A DNA stretch of 64,000 nucleotides from Pseudomonas sp. 10S4 (GCF_034344865.1 NZ_CP133774.1:7130001-7194000); one strand, 5' to 3'; shown: positions 18,536 to 28,455, numbered from the stretch's first letter. Numbers and translations: made by a program. Notes: generated by a model from the sequence alone, not told the origin.

Positions 18536-20629
18536 TTAGTCCGGCTTGCCGTTCACCACACCGGCCGTATTATCCAGCAGGCTCTTGGTCGCGGTTTGCA
18601 GGAACGCCTCGAGTTTCAGCTTGAGGGCCGCCTCATCACTCGACTCTGGAATCACTTCGCCTTTCGGGTCAGCGCCCAATTCGTAGTGATAAAGCTTTGG
18701 CGGCATCTCTTTAGGCAATACCAGCACGCGGTCTGCGGTCAGCAATGCCACGGTCTGATCACTGCCCGAAGGCTTGATCACGCCGAAACCCTTGTCGCCT
18801 TCCGGCAGGTTCAGCAGGTCACGACCCCAGCATTGATGAACCACATCACCACCGACACGGCCCATGATGGTCGGCACGATGTCGATCTGGGTGCCCACGG
18901 TGTGGTCACGCTGACCGAATTTTTCCTGGATGCCAGGTGCGATCATCAGCATCGGCACGTTGAAGCGGCCCAGGTCCATTTCGGTGATCTGTTGCTCGTC
19001 GCCGAAACCATGGTCGCCGACAACCACGAACAGGGTTTCTTTGAAGTAAGGCTCTTTACGCGCCTTCTCGAAGAACTGACCCAGCGCCCAGTCGGAGTAG
19101 CGCATGGCGGTCAAGTGTTCGTTCAGGCTGCCACGATCGGTCACACGCTCTACCGGCAATGGCGTCGGCAAGGCGTACGGCGTGTGGTTGGACAGGGTTT
19201 GCAGCAAGGCATAGAACGGTTTTTTGTCCTTGCCATCACGTGCCTTCAGTTCTTCCAGGCCGCGGTTGAACATGTCCTGGTCGGACACGCCCCACGTCGG
19301 GTCGGAGAACACCGGGTTAACGAAGTCGTTGCGTCCGATGAAGTTGGTCATGCCCTGGTTGCTGAAGAAGCCCGACTGATTGTCCCAGGCAAAGTCACCG
19401 TTGTAGACGTACACGTCGTCGTAGTCACGGGCGCTGAGCAATTGCGGCAGGCCGGACAACTTGTGGCTGCCTTCCGGGGTTTGCATCAGGTATTCGAAAC
19501 CCGGCAGGTTCGGGAAGCAGGCCATGGTGGCGAACATACCCTGGTGGGTATGGGTGCCGTTGGAGAAGAAGCGGTCGAACAGCAGGCCTTCCTTGGACAG
19601 TTTGTCGAAGGCTGGCGTGATGTTGCCCGGACGACCCAGCGCGCCCACCGAGTGACCGGCGAAGCTTTCCATCAGGATCACGACGACGTTCTTGATCGGC
19701 AGGGTCTTGGTGGTGTCCGGCGTGTAGTTACGGCGTACCGCGGCGATGTCGGGATCGACCAGTTTATCGCTCGGGGTCAGCAACATGTCACGCACGGTCT
19801 GCTGGGCCAATGGCTGATCCAGCGTGGCTTTCCAGATATTGCTGCGCTCGTCCGACATCCGGCTCTTGGCAGCAGCAATCAGTTGCAAGGTGCCGTTAAG
19901 GCCCAACTGGTTGGCGAAGTTGGAATCGGTGGTGTAAACGTCCCCCCAGCGCAGCGGCGGGCCTTGGCGCAGGGTGCCACGGGCGGCGACCACGCAGATC
20001 ACAAGGCAAACCACGAACACCGCGATGCGCGCATACCACGGCGCAACCTGGCGCGTGCCGATGCTGCCACCGCTGAACGGACCACGAGGACGGGTCGCGC
20101 GGTCGGCGCCCTTGAACGCCAGGGTCAGGATCACGGTACCCACGGCCCAGGCCAGCAGGTAGCGAACCACCGGAAAACCGTACCAGAGCATGCTCATCAC
20201 GGTTTTCGGGTCTTCTTTCACATACTGGAAGACCAGGCCGTTGAGGCGCTGGTGGAACTCGCGGTAGAAGTCCATTTCCATCAGGCCGAGGAACAGCGCG
20301 ATGCTGGAGGTCACGGTCAGCCAGAAACGGAAGAGCCCGCGAGCCGCCATGGCCCGGGCACTGAACAGCGCCAACAGCAATGGAATAATGAGATAGACCA
20401 CGATGCGCAGGTCGAAACGCAGACCGTTGGCAAAAGCCTCAAGGAAGGTCGCGGCTGGCGTATCGAGGATCATCGAGCGGTTGTAAACCAGCAGCGCGAC
20501 GCGCAGCAGGCTGAACATGACCATCATGACCAGGGCGCACAGTAGCGTGTAGGCCAGATGCGATTTGACGGTCGGTTGCAGCAAGCGACTAGAAGCTCGC
20601 TGCTGATTCAGGGCGTCCGGGTTTGCCAT
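18536..20629 (-). CDS. LTA synthase family membrane sulfatase
   Basis: 697 residues. Five transmembrane helices occupy roughly residues 25-240, followed by a periplasmic alkaline-phosphatase/sulfatase domain. Catalytic features: VVVILMESFAGHS near the metal-binding Glu, SNGTHTHQGMFAT with the nucleophilic Thr, and VVGDHGFGDE. The class transfers phosphoglycerol or phosphoethanolamine to envelope glycans such as periplasmic glucans. The specific acceptor is not shown. A terminator follows. The long plus-strand open frame across this gene is antisense and not a gene. Confidence 0.88.
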   Translation of the reverse strand: MANPDALNQQRASSRLLQPTVKSHLAYTLLCALVMMVMFSLLRVALLVYNRSMILDTPAATFLEAFANGLRFDLRIVVYLIIPLLLALFSARAMAARGLFRFWLTVTSSIALFLGLMEMDFYREFHQRLNGLVFQYVKEDPKTVMSMLWYGFPVVRYLLAWAVGTVILTLAFKGADRATRPRGPFSGGSIGTRQVAPWYARIAVFVVCLVICVVAARGTLRQGPPLRWGDVYTTDSNFANQLGLNGTLQLIAAAKSRMSDERSNIWKATLDQPLAQQTVRDMLLTPSDKLVDPDIAAVRRNYTPDTTKTLPIKNVVVILMESFAGHSVGALGRPGNITPAFDKLSKEGLLFDRFFSNGTHTHQGMFATMACFPNLPGFEYLMQTPEGSHKLSGLPQLLSARDYDDVYVYNGDFAWDNQSGFFSNQGMTNFIGRNDFVNPVFSDPTWGVSDQDMFNRGLEELKARDGKDKKPFYALLQTLSNHTPYALPTPLPVERVTDRGSLNEHLTAMRYSDWALGQFFEKARKEPYFKETLFVVVGDHGFGDEQQITEMDLGRFNVPMLMIAPGIQEKFGQRDHTVGTQIDIVPTIMGRVGGDVVHQCWGRDLLNLPEGDKGFGVIKPSGSDQTVALLTADRVLVLPKEMPPKLYHYELGADPKGEVIPESSDEAALKLKLEAFLQTATKSLLDNTAGVVNGKPD

Positions 20630-20984
20630 GTCGTTTTAGGACCCATTGGAAGTTTAAGTTTCAAAAATATAGCTGCGCCCTGCCCTCTGTTGGCCAGTAC
20701 CTGGCCCCGGGGCTTGCGCGGGTGCGCAAATGTTGCACGATCAGTCGCGTCATTGCCATTGATTACTGTTCGAGGCGTCCAACTCTGTGCTGTAGCGCTC
20801 TGGAACACGGGCATTGAGGCTAAGTCGTGGGGAAAGTGGCGAGGTCGGATTGTCTTGGAGACTTTGTGAAAATTTCGTGCAACGCATATCTGGAAACACA
20901 ATAAAGCCGCTGCACTGATACCTCTCAGCCAAGCCCGCTCCCACATTGGATTGCGCACAACCGGCTGATATCGGCTCACCCCCA
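20630..20984. other. Intergenic gap
   Basis: About 350 bases without a coding frame that I can support. It holds the presumed promoter of the sulfatase gene and one REP half (CCAAGCCCGCTCCCACATTG, 20929-20948) with no clear partner. Nothing else is seen. Confidence 0.5.
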
Positions 20985-21016
20985 AACAAAAACGCCCCGA
21001 ACTAAGTCGGGGCGTT
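20985..21016 (-). terminator. Rho-independent terminator for the START-domain gene
   Basis: On the minus strand AACGCCCCGA and TCGGGGCGTT pair around a 6-base loop, followed by T5 and a T-rich tail. It lies about 20 bases past the stop of the START gene. Confidence 0.85.
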
Positions 21017-21034
21017 CTCACAAGCGCGGCGCTG

Positions 21035-21640
21035 TTACTTCTCGGCGCGTTCTTTCAGGGCTTTCAAGGTATTAAACGGGGCATCGACCACGAACTTGTT
21101 AGCGATCATCGACGGCACACTGCCACCTGGCTCGGTGTGCACCTGATAGGTCACTTCGACCTGATCACCCTTGGGCACGAACTTCCAGAAGCCGTCGACC
21201 TTGGTGACCCGTACAAAGCCTTTTTCCTCAGGAATGTACTTCGGCACGCCTTCGAGTTTGCGGGTCAGGCTGCCATCGGCACCTTCGATGGTGGTGACGT
21301 GCAACACCGAATCACGCGCGGTCACTGGCCATGGAGTGTTGAACTGGGTGTAGGTCCAGCTCTGGTCGCCTTCGTGCTTCAGCAACTTCTGGGCTTTGCA
21401 TTCGTGAATCCAGGTGCAGGCTCCCGCCACGTCTTCCTGGAGCGCACGCAGTTTGGCGATGGTGGTCTTCATCAGGGTGACGCCCTGATAGGCCTTGTAA
21501 TCGGAACCGGCCACTTCACTCAGGGAAACCTTGATGCCGTCTTCGTTTTTGGCGACTTTCCAATCGTCGGCCTGAGCAGCCGAGGTGGCCAGCAGAACCG
21601 TCAAACCACACAGCACAGCAATACGATGCAGCGAACCCAT
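21035..21640 (-). CDS. START domain-containing exported protein
   Basis: 201 residues from the ATG at 21640, which has AAGGA eight bases upstream and begins with a signal peptide (MGSLHRIAVLCGLTVLLATSAAQA). The rest has the START/Bet v 1-like pattern seen in periplasmic Pseudomonas proteins (WTYTQFNTPWPVTARDSV, then VEVTYQVHTEPGGSVPSMIAN). It probably binds a lipid or other hydrophobic ligand; this is family inference. A terminator follows. Confidence 0.87.
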   Translation of the reverse strand: MGSLHRIAVLCGLTVLLATSAAQADDWKVAKNEDGIKVSLSEVAGSDYKAYQGVTLMKTTIAKLRALQEDVAGACTWIHECKAQKLLKHEGDQSWTYTQFNTPWPVTARDSVLHVTTIEGADGSLTRKLEGVPKYIPEEKGFVRVTKVDGFWKFVPKGDQVEVTYQVHTEPGGSVPSMIANKFVVDAPFNTLKALKERAEK

Positions 21641-21680
21641 AGTCTTATTCCTTATTGTTGAAGTTCCGTTCTTTGACACA

Positions 21681-21935
21681 TCACGCGGCCGTCATTTGCT
21701 CCCACCAGCCAATCAACCGGATGGCTTCTTCACTGCTGTTTCCGCAGACCTCGACATCGGCTTCAAAGGCCGAACAGACTGCCGGGCGCTCTGCCTGGCC
21801 GAAAATATTGCACAAGTTTTCGACAGACAGTTGTATGCAACGTTCTCCGGCGGCTTTGCCATTGGGCATGCCGGGAATCGCTGAACTGATGGAAGGGGCA
21901 ATACAACAAGCGCCACAGCCTTCACGGCATTTCAT
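21681..21935 (-). CDS. YkgJ family cysteine cluster protein
   Basis: 84 residues. The N-terminal CREGCGACC plus further Cys at CIQLSVENLC and C-rich spacing match the YkgJ/Fe-S-oxidoreductase-like cysteine cluster family, expected to bind zinc or an Fe-S cluster. The ATG at 21935 is favoured over an upstream GTG. It lies just upstream of the START gene on the same strand. Function is unknown. Confidence 0.83.
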   Translation of the reverse strand: MKCREGCGACCIAPSISSAIPGMPNGKAAGERCIQLSVENLCNIFGQAERPAVCSAFEADVEVCGNSSEEAIRLIGWWEQMTAA

Positions 21936-22101
21936 GACGACAAGCACCTCGCGACGGGCAATATGTAAAAGGGACGTGGCACAGAGTAACCGCTAAAACG
22001 ACTGTTTAAAATTACCTGGACCGGGGTTTTTTCGCTCAAGCGAACGTGACTGAGCAGTCTCCGACGAAGTGTCTGGCCTGCGGCTTACAGATGGGCATGA
22101 T

Positions 22102-22575
22102 TTACTGCTTGAACTCGAACTCCAGCGCCGCACCTTCAACGTCACGCCGCTCTTCGTTACGCAGTTGCAGCTGCATTTCGTTGCTGATCAGACGACCATT
22201 GAGTTGGAACTGACTGGTCTTGTCGCCGAACATTTGCGGCAGTACCCCGTCGTGTTTGGGCAATGCCACGGTACCGGAGGGTTTGAGCTGTTCAACCATG
22301 TGCTGAGGCAAGCTCAAGTCGAGACTGACGGGAGGCAGTTGGGTTTTCACCACTTCGCTGGCCGGCTTGGACTTGGAAGCAATCGGCGGACGTTTCTTTA
22401 TCGGCGTGGCTTTCTTTTGGACCGGAGCCGCTTTTTTGGCCGCAACCGGCTTCTTCGTCGTTGTCTGGGTGGTGTTGGTGGCCGGGTTTTCCTGAGCAGC
22501 CGCCATGACACCTTCCGGTAACACAGTCATCAACAGGCAAATCGACAGCCCGACGGCAGTAAAAATCGGTTTCAT
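22102..22575 (-). CDS. Exported protein with Lys/Ala/Pro-rich linker, unknown function
   Basis: 157 residues from the ATG at 22575. A signal peptide (MKPIFTAVGLSICLLMTVLP) is followed by a low-complexity basic linker (TKKPVAAKKAAPVQKK, then KKRPPIASKSK). The folded tail is SLDLSLPQHMVEQLKPSG to VEGAALEFEFKQ. The linker resembles that of IF-2-like annotations, but there is no GTPase domain. No function is recognised. Confidence 0.75.
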   Translation of the reverse strand: MKPIFTAVGLSICLLMTVLPEGVMAAAQENPATNTTQTTTKKPVAAKKAAPVQKKATPIKKRPPIASKSKPASEVVKTQLPPVSLDLSLPQHMVEQLKPSGTVALPKHDGVLPQMFGDKTSQFQLNGRLISNEMQLQLRNEERRDVEGAALEFEFKQ

Positions 22576-22665
22576 GGACCCAACGGCGCTAACGGCAGAG
22601 GTCCATATGCTCGCTTGTTGGAAGCGACATGACAAGCGCGGGCAGTGGATGTCCTGCCCGCGGAA

Positions 22666-24105
22666 TCAAAAACCGCTGGCCGTCTCCTGGCAGAGTTGGG
22701 TCGCCAGCATGCCAAGCGTCATCAATGCCCGCTCGGCCTCGCGGTTCCAGGGTGTGCCACAGTTCAGGCGAATGCAGTGATTGAACTGCTCCGTATTACT
22801 GAAAATCAGCCCCGGCGCAATACTGATGCCCTGCTGCAGTGCGCGCACATGCAACTCCTGAGTGTTGACCCGTCCCGGCAGACTGACCCACAGAATAAAG
22901 CCACCCGTTGGCCGACTCATCTGCGTACCCTCAGGGAAATACTGCTGTACCGCCAACTGGAAAGCGCTGAGGTTTTTGCGATACTCCTGACGGATATAGC
23001 GCAAATGCCGGTCGTAGCCACCGTTTTCCAGGTACGCCGCGATGCCCATCTGCGTGACGCTGCACGCCGAATGGGTGCTGAACGTTTGCAAACGCTGGAT
23101 CTCCTGCTGGTACTTGCCGGCAATCATCCAGCCGATCCGCACCCCCGGCGACAGGGTTTTGGAGAAGCTTGAGCAATAGATCACCCGATCCAAACGGTCG
23201 TAAGCCTTGAGCGCTTTGGTACGGCCCTGCTCGAACATCAATTCGCCATAGATATCGTCTTCGACGATCTGGATGTCGAAATCCGAGGCCAGGCGCAGCA
23301 ATTGCTTCTGGCGCTCTTCAGGCATGGTGCCGCCCAGCGGATTGCTCAGGCGGGTGGTCAGCACCAAGGCCTTGATCGACCACTGGTTCGCGGCCAGTTG
23401 CAAGGCTTCCAGGCTCATGCCGGTGGCGGGATCGCTGGGAATTTCGATGACTTTTAGACCGAGCAAGTCGGCCAGTTGCAGCAGTCCGTAATAGGTCGGT
23501 GACTCGGCGGCGATCAGGTCGCCCGGCCGGGTCAGGACCCGAAGCGACATCTGCAAGGCATCGACGCAACCGTGGGTGATCACCACTTCAGACGGATCGA
23601 CCACCACGCCAGCATCGCGCATGCGGATCGCGACCTGACGGCGCAACGGTTCGAAACCTGGGCTGAACATGTAGCTGAACGCCCGCGGACTATGAAATCG
23701 GGTGACCTTGGCCAACTGCTGATGCAGCGCCCGCACCGGCAAATAGTCGACGCTCGGCACGGCAGCGCCCAGAGGGAAGACGCCCTCGCGACGGGATTCA
23801 ACCAGTACTTGCTGAATGATGCTGCTGCGGGTAACCAGCCCAGGCCGTTCGACCCTGGCAATGTCGGGTGTCGGCGCGGTCAGGGCCGGGGTCTGGTGCA
23901 CGTAATAACCGGACTGCGGCCGGGCGCGGATCAGGCCCTGGTCTTCGAGGTTGGCGTAAGCCTGCAATACCGTTGCATGGCTGACATTGAGCTGCGAGCT
24001 CATCTTACGCACCGAAGGCACGCGCTCCCCCGGTTGGTAGACACCACGGCGGATGTCCTCGGCCAGTTGCTGAGCAATACGTTGGTAGAGCAAAAGATTG
24101 GTCAT
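22666..24105 (-). CDS. MocR-type GntR/aminotransferase transcriptional regulator
   Basis: 479 residues. An N-terminal winged helix of GntR type (about 1-70; VPSVRKMSSQLNVSHATVLQAY) is joined to a fold-type I aminotransferase domain. The PLP-binding Lys sits in YCSSFSKTLSPGVRIGW near residue 314. MocR regulators use PLP or its adducts as effector to control nearby or distant vitamin B6 or amino-acid genes. It stands alone; no divergent target gene is obvious. Confidence 0.92.
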   Translation of the reverse strand: MTNLLLYQRIAQQLAEDIRRGVYQPGERVPSVRKMSSQLNVSHATVLQAYANLEDQGLIRARPQSGYYVHQTPALTAPTPDIARVERPGLVTRSSIIQQVLVESRREGVFPLGAAVPSVDYLPVRALHQQLAKVTRFHSPRAFSYMFSPGFEPLRRQVAIRMRDAGVVVDPSEVVITHGCVDALQMSLRVLTRPGDLIAAESPTYYGLLQLADLLGLKVIEIPSDPATGMSLEALQLAANQWSIKALVLTTRLSNPLGGTMPEERQKQLLRLASDFDIQIVEDDIYGELMFEQGRTKALKAYDRLDRVIYCSSFSKTLSPGVRIGWMIAGKYQQEIQRLQTFSTHSACSVTQMGIAAYLENGGYDRHLRYIRQEYRKNLSAFQLAVQQYFPEGTQMSRPTGGFILWVSLPGRVNTQELHVRALQQGISIAPGLIFSNTEQFNHCIRLNCGTPWNREAERALMTLGMLATQLCQETASGF

Positions 24106-24256
24106 GACGCAGCACTCGATTTCACGGGCATTTTATTCTTGTGTGAAACAATACCGGAACAGTTTAGAAGTGTACTGGGACAGTTGCCACAATAGTCGAC
24201 CGTACAGTGCGGTGTCAGCAAAATCTGTACTGCTTTGCGAAGCAATTGGCAGGCGC

Positions 24257-24292
24257 AAAAAAACCCGGCGCTGACTGGCAGGCCGGGTTTTC
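24257..24292 (-). terminator. Rho-independent terminator for the DUF4398-OmpA operon
   Basis: On the minus strand AAAACCCGGC pairs with GCCGGGTTTT, followed by more T. It lies about 15 bases after the OmpA lipoprotein stop. Confidence 0.85.
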
Positions 24293-24306
24293 CAGTGACG
24301 CAGCCC

Positions 24307-25119
24307 TTATCGGGCGGCGCCGAGCTGGCCTTTTTCGTCGGAGAACACAATTTCCACCCGACGGTTCTGCGCGCGACCGCGCTCAGTGGCGTTCACGTCT
24401 ACCGGGTATTCATCGCCGTAGCCTTCGACCTGAATGCGTTTGTCTTCGATGCCCAGGTCCATCAGCACGTCTGCCACCGATTGCGCACGGTCGCGGGACA
24501 GCTTGAGATTGTCCTGCTTGCCGCCGGTGCTGTCGGTGTAGCCCTCGATCCGCACCACGCGCTTGGGATTGAGCTGCAGGAACTGAACGATCTTCAGCAC
24601 CACACGGTTCGCCGAGTTCTTCAACTCTGCTTCGCCGGTGTCAAACAATACGTCGCCCAAGGTCATCACCAGCCCGCGATCAGTCTGGGTGGTGGCCAGC
24701 GCCACGATCTGTTCTTCCAGCCACTTGCCCTGCTGCTGCACGCTGAGCAACTTGGATTCGCGCAGGGCCAGTTGCAGGCGCTGACGCTCCAGTTCGAGCT
24801 TCGCGGCTTGCTCCTCGTTGAGCACCTGATTGGTGTGTTCGCGGGCAATTTCGCTGTAGCGCTGGCTCAGATACGCGTAATGCACCACGTCGTAACCGCT
24901 ACCCCAGTAGGTGGACAGGCGATCGGCCCGAGCCAGGGACTCGCCGGCGCGGATAACGTCCTTGGGCGCGATTCGCAGCACGTTGGAATCTTCCTTGACC
25001 TTCTGGAAGTCCGTACCAGCCTGCTGCAACGCGACGTCGCTGTGCTGACCGGCGCAGCCATACAGGCTGGCGCAGCCTGCCAGGATCAAACCACCGATTG
25101 CTTTGGTCTTGAGGCTCAT
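24307..25119 (-). CDS. OmpA family lipoprotein
   Basis: 270 residues. A lipobox (LYGC at 19-22) indicates an outer-membrane lipoprotein. A coiled-coil middle (LNEEQAAKLELERQRLQLAL) leads to a C-terminal OmpA-like peptidoglycan-binding domain with TLGDVLFDTGEAEL, EGYTDSTGG and RRVEIVF. It likely tethers the outer membrane to the cell wall. Its ATG overlaps the stop of the DUF4398 gene by 4 bases, so the two are translationally coupled. Confidence 0.93.
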   Translation of the reverse strand: MSLKTKAIGGLILAGCASLYGCAGQHSDVALQQAGTDFQKVKEDSNVLRIAPKDVIRAGESLARADRLSTYWGSGYDVVHYAYLSQRYSEIAREHTNQVLNEEQAAKLELERQRLQLALRESKLLSVQQQGKWLEEQIVALATTQTDRGLVMTLGDVLFDTGEAELKNSANRVVLKIVQFLQLNPKRVVRIEGYTDSTGGKQDNLKLSRDRAQSVADVLMDLGIEDKRIQVEGYGDEYPVDVNATERGRAQNRRVEIVFSDEKGQLGAAR

Positions 25120-25472
25120 TGGGCATCTCCCAGTTGCTTGCGCAGACGAGCGATGCGGGTATTGAGTACGTCCAACTGCTCCTGGCTCTTGAGGGTCAGG
25201 ACCTTGGCTTCGGCCAGACGCGCGTCCAGCTCGGCTTGTTCGGCCCGCATGCGCGCATTCCTGTAGGACTGGTCGGTCATGTTGCCCTTGGCACGGTTGA
25301 ACTTGTCTTCGGCCAGTTTCAGTTCTGGCACATCATCAACAGTGGCGCCAACGGCTTTGGCTTGTTCGAGTGCCTGCTCGGTCAGGCGTATTTGTTCATT
25401 CGGCGCCGGATCGGCTGCACAACCCGCCAGAGCCAGAACGGCCAGGGCAGCGAAAAGAGGTCGAATACTCAC
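25116..25472 (-). CDS. DUF4398 domain-containing lipoprotein
   Basis: 118 residues with lipobox LAGC at 15-18. The remainder is a long helical hairpin (EQALEQAKAVGA, AELDARLAEAKVLTLKSQE) typical of DUF4398, a family found next to OmpA-like lipoproteins. Function is unknown, but coupling to the OmpA gene suggests a shared envelope role. Confidence 0.9.
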   Translation of the reverse strand: MSIRPLFAALAVLALAGCAADPAPNEQIRLTEQALEQAKAVGATVDDVPELKLAEDKFNRAKGNMTDQSYRNARMRAEQAELDARLAEAKVLTLKSQEQLDVLNTRIARLRKQLGDAQ

Positions 25473-25481
25473 TAAAAATCC

Positions 25482-26318
25482 CTACTGTTTTGGGGTACTG
25501 GCGGGTTGTGGCTGCAGTTGCTGTTGTTGCGCCTTCCAGCGCTCGATATTGCGTTGCAGCACGGCTTCCGTCAGTCCGGACGCGGGCAATTCTGTCATCT
25601 TTTTGGCCAGCTGTCCGCGCAACCAAGGATCGTTGCAGGCGGAGTTATGGGAAACCGCGAGGAACAGGCCAGGTTTGTCGACCGGCTGCGGGAATGCCTG
25701 CAGGTCATTGACCATGCCCAATGCCTGCGCGGCGGCCATGCCCGCGTAGCGCCCGGCGAGTACATATTCCACCTCACCCAACAGCAATTTCTGAAAGGCC
25801 TGGGTCAGGTTTGGAGTACGGCTGAGGGTTAATTGCTGCTCGGCGAAAGTGCCGAATTCCTGGGTCAATCTAGCCTTTTCCGACACGGCGCCGGGATGTC
25901 CGTGCAGGTCTTTCGCTTCGCTGTAGGCCAGGGCCGAGCCTTTGCGAGTCCAAACCAGATAGTCGTTTTCCAGCAGCGGCGGGTGGATGTAATCGAGATT
26001 TTCCAACTCATTGAACGTCAACGGTGCGTCCGCCAGCATGTCCATGCGCCCGCTGCGCACTTCGTCCAGAGCCTGGGAGCGTTTGCCGGCGTAGAGCATT
26101 TCGACCTTGATGCCCAACTCCCCCGCCACTTGCTGCAACAAGTCAGCACTGGCGCCGATCAGATGTTTGGGGTTTTGCGGGTCTTGCCACAGATAAGGCG
26201 GCGCATCCGGGCTGCCGGTGACCACCAGGCGCTCACACTTGCCCGCGGCGACAGTTAGCCCTGGAAAAACCGCCAATCCCATCAGCAATGACCAGCCACA
26301 TAGGCGGCGCAGATCCAT
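25482..26318 (-). CDS. Periplasmic substrate-binding protein (amino-acid-type, SBP_bac_3)
   Basis: 278 residues with a signal peptide (MDLRRLCGWSLLMGLAVFPG). The family 3 solute-binding fold is visible (LVVTGSPDAPPYLWQD, then LIGASADLLQQVAGELGI), but no transporter genes are adjacent. Stand-alone members of this family in Pseudomonas may be sensors or orphan binding proteins. The DUF4398-OmpA pair lies 9 bases downstream and may share its transcript. The tail is Gln/Pro rich. Confidence 0.82.
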   Translation of the reverse strand: MDLRRLCGWSLLMGLAVFPGLTVAAGKCERLVVTGSPDAPPYLWQDPQNPKHLIGASADLLQQVAGELGIKVEMLYAGKRSQALDEVRSGRMDMLADAPLTFNELENLDYIHPPLLENDYLVWTRKGSALAYSEAKDLHGHPGAVSEKARLTQEFGTFAEQQLTLSRTPNLTQAFQKLLLGEVEYVLAGRYAGMAAAQALGMVNDLQAFPQPVDKPGLFLAVSHNSACNDPWLRGQLAKKMTELPASGLTEAVLQRNIERWKAQQQQLQPQPASTPKQ

Positions 26319-26346
26319 GGCAAAGCTCTCCCACTCAAATTCGGAA

Positions 26347-26380
26347 CAAAAAAAGCCCGACCAAAAGGTCGGGCTCTTTA
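26347..26380 (-). terminator. Terminator of the etfBA operon
   Basis: GCCCGACC and GGTCGGGC form a perfect stem with a 4-base loop, followed by TTTTTTT on the minus strand, just past the etfA stop. Confidence 0.9.
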
Positions 26381-26397
26381 TAAGTCAAGCGACTGGA

Positions 26398-27327
26398 TTA
26401 GACCAGTTTCTCGAACTCAGGGATTGCTTCGAACAGGTCTGCCACCAGGCCATAATCGGCCACCTGGAAGATCGGCGCTTCTTCGTCCTTGTTGATCGCA
26501 ACGATCACTTTGGAGTCTTTCATGCCGGCCAGGTGCTGGATCGCGCCGGAGATACCGACCGCGATGTACAGCTGTGGAGCAACGATCTTGCCGGTCTGAC
26601 CGACCTGCATGTCGTTGGGTACGAAACCTGCGTCGACCGCAGCGCGGGAAGCGCCGACTGCCGCGCCCAGCTTGTCGGCCAGGGCGTACAGGTGTTTGAA
26701 GTTGTCGCCGTTCTGCATGCCGCGGCCGCCGGAAACGACGATTTTGGCAGCGGTCAGTTCCGGACGATCGGACTTGGCCAGTTCTTCGCCAACGAAGCTG
26801 GAAGTGCCAGCGTCGTGAGCAGCAGCAACCGCTTCAACCGAAGCCGAACCACCTTCAGCGGCAACCGGGTCGAAACCGGTGGCACGCACGGTGATCACTT
26901 TGACCGCAGCGTTCGATTGAACGGTAGCGATGGCGTTACCGGCATAGATCGGGCGCTTGAAGGTGTCAGCGCTTTCAACCGAGATGATCTCGGAGATCTG
27001 GTCAACGTCCAGCTGAGCGGCAACGCGCGGGAGGATGTTTTTACCGTTGGAAGTCGCGGCAGCCAGGATGTGGCTGTAACCAGCGCCCAACTCTGCAACC
27101 AGAGGAGCGACGTTTTCCGGCAGTTGGTGAGCGTAGGCGGCGTTGTCGGCCACCAGCACTTTAGCTACGCCTGCGATTTTCGCGGCGGCTTCAGCCACGG
27201 CGCCAACGTTCTGGCCAGCGACCAATACGTGGATGTCGCCACCGATTTTCGCAGCGGCAGCCACGGTGTTCAGGGTGGCCGGGGCCACTACCTTGTTGTC
27301 GTGCTCTGCGATTACCAAGATAGTCAT
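26398..27327 (-). CDS. etfA: Electron transfer flavoprotein subunit alpha
   Basis: 309 residues. EtfA binds FAD and pairs with EtfB to carry electrons from acyl-CoA and other dehydrogenases to ETF-quinone oxidoreductase. The FAD-binding signature is seen in [14 protein letters not shown] near residue 200 and in [16 protein letters not shown] near 255. It follows etfB by 2 bases. Full length. Confidence 0.97.
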   Translation of the reverse strand: MTILVIAEHDNKVVAPATLNTVAAAAKIGGDIHVLVAGQNVGAVAEAAAKIAGVAKVLVADNAAYAHQLPENVAPLVAELGAGYSHILAAATSNGKNILPRVAAQLDVDQISEIISVESADTFKRPIYAGNAIATVQSNAAVKVITVRATGFDPVAAEGGSASVEAVAAAHDAGTSSFVGEELAKSDRPELTAAKIVVSGGRGMQNGDNFKHLYALADKLGAAVGASRAAVDAGFVPNDMQVGQTGKIVAPQLYIAVGISGAIQHLAGMKDSKVIVAINKDEEAPIFQVADYGLVADLFEAIPEFEKLV

Positions 27328-27329
27328 GA

Positions 27330-28079
27330 TTAGATTACCTTCGCTTCGTTTTTCAGTTTCTCGACCAGTTCAGCCACCGACTTGACCTTGATACCCGCGC
27401 TGCGTGCAGCCGGCGCTTCGACTTTCACGGTCTTGTTGGTGGAGGCGGTGGAAACGCCCAAAGCTTCAGGAGTCAGCACTTCGAGAGGCTTCTTCTTGGC
27501 TTTCATGATGTTTGGCAGGGACGCGTAGCGCGGCTCGTTCAAACGCAGGTCGGTGGTGACGATGGCCGGCAGTTTCAGGGAAACGGTCTGCGCGCCGCCG
27601 TCGACTTCACGGGTCACGGCAACGCTGTCGCCGGACACTTCAACTTTCGAAGCGAAGGTGCCCTGACCGTAGCCGCTCAGTGCAGCGAGCATCTGGCCAG
27701 TCTGGTTGTTGTCGCTGTCGATCGCTTGTTTGCCGAGGATCACCAGCTGAGGCTGTTCCTTGTCGACAACGGCTTTCAACAGTTTGGCAACGGCCAGGGA
27801 CGTCAGATCTTCAGCGGATTCGACGAGGATGGCGCGGTCGGCACCCAGAGCCAGCGCGGTGCGCAGTTGCTCTTGGGCGGTGGACGGGCCGATCGAGACG
27901 ACGACGATTTCAGTCGCAACACCTTTCTCTTTCAGGCGTACGGCTTCTTCCACTGCGATTTCGCAGAACGGGTTCATCGACATCTTCACGTTGGCGAGGT
28001 CGACGCCGGAATTGTCCGCCTTGACGCGAACCTTGACGTTGTAATCCACAACGCGTTTGACAGCTACAAGAACCTTCAT
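27330..28079 (-). CDS. etfB: Electron transfer flavoprotein subunit beta
   Basis: 249 residues. It starts [20 protein letters not shown] and carries the AMP-binding/ETF-beta motif [16 protein letters not shown] segment ([13 protein letters not shown]). GAGGAATCC precedes the ATG. It forms an operon with etfA and is divergent from the ETF-QO gene, the usual Pseudomonas arrangement. Confidence 0.97.
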   Translation of the reverse strand: MKVLVAVKRVVDYNVKVRVKADNSGVDLANVKMSMNPFCEIAVEEAVRLKEKGVATEIVVVSIGPSTAQEQLRTALALGADRAILVESAEDLTSLAVAKLLKAVVDKEQPQLVILGKQAIDSDNNQTGQMLAALSGYGQGTFASKVEVSGDSVAVTREVDGGAQTVSLKLPAIVTTDLRLNEPRYASLPNIMKAKKKPLEVLTPEALGVSTASTNKTVKVEAPAARSAGIKVKSVAELVEKLKNEAKVI

Positions 28080-28214
28080 GGATTCCTCGTTACTCTCCGG
28101 TGAAAAGAAAGTCGCCTAGGCGAACCTGGCGGTTGATGCTCGTGGGCGCAAGGGCACCTCTAAAAACGCTGGCATCTGAACGGGGTGACACTGTTCGCAG
28201 TAGATGACGACCGT

Positions 28215-28234
28215 TCGTCAGTGGTGACTGACGA
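28215..28234. promoter_or_regulatory. Perfect inverted repeat in the etf divergent region
   Basis: TCGTCAGT-GGTG-ACTGACGA is an 8-base perfect inverted repeat about 140 bases upstream of etfB. It could be an operator. No known consensus is matched by eye. Confidence 0.4.
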
Positions 28235-28369
28235 GTCATTCATTACCGCGGCGTGTAAACTGCGCGCCGAATCTTCGCTGCGCATCACCTTGTACTGCCA
28301 TCGCCCTGTCTTTAGAGGTGCTCTTGAAACCAACAGTCAGCCTACGGCGAGCGCAAAACCGCCCGTATC

Positions 28370-28395
28370 TTGACCGGAACGCCTATTCCGGTCAA
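28370..28395. promoter_or_regulatory. Strong inverted repeat between etfB and ETF-QO
   Basis: TTGACCGGAA-N6-TTCCGGTCAA is a perfect 10-base inverted repeat, extended outward by CCGTAT / ATACGG with a 2-base bulge. There is no T run, so it is not a terminator. It is a candidate operator or RNA hairpin. The rest of the 28080-28625 gap shows no coding frame that I can support. Confidence 0.45.
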
Positions 28396-28455
28396 TACGG
28401 CAAAATGGCCAGTCATAAGCCGAGTTACTTTGATTTCTCTGGCCTGGAGCCGATT

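Noticed and set aside
18464..20545. 693-residue plus-strand open frame
   Set aside because: It lies antisense to the complete sulfatase gene, is rich in His, Gln and Val in the way mirror frames of high-GC genes are, and has no ribosome site or recognisable domain.
26218..27333. 371-residue plus-strand open frame
   Set aside because: It is antisense to etfA, which has full-length conserved domains on the other strand.
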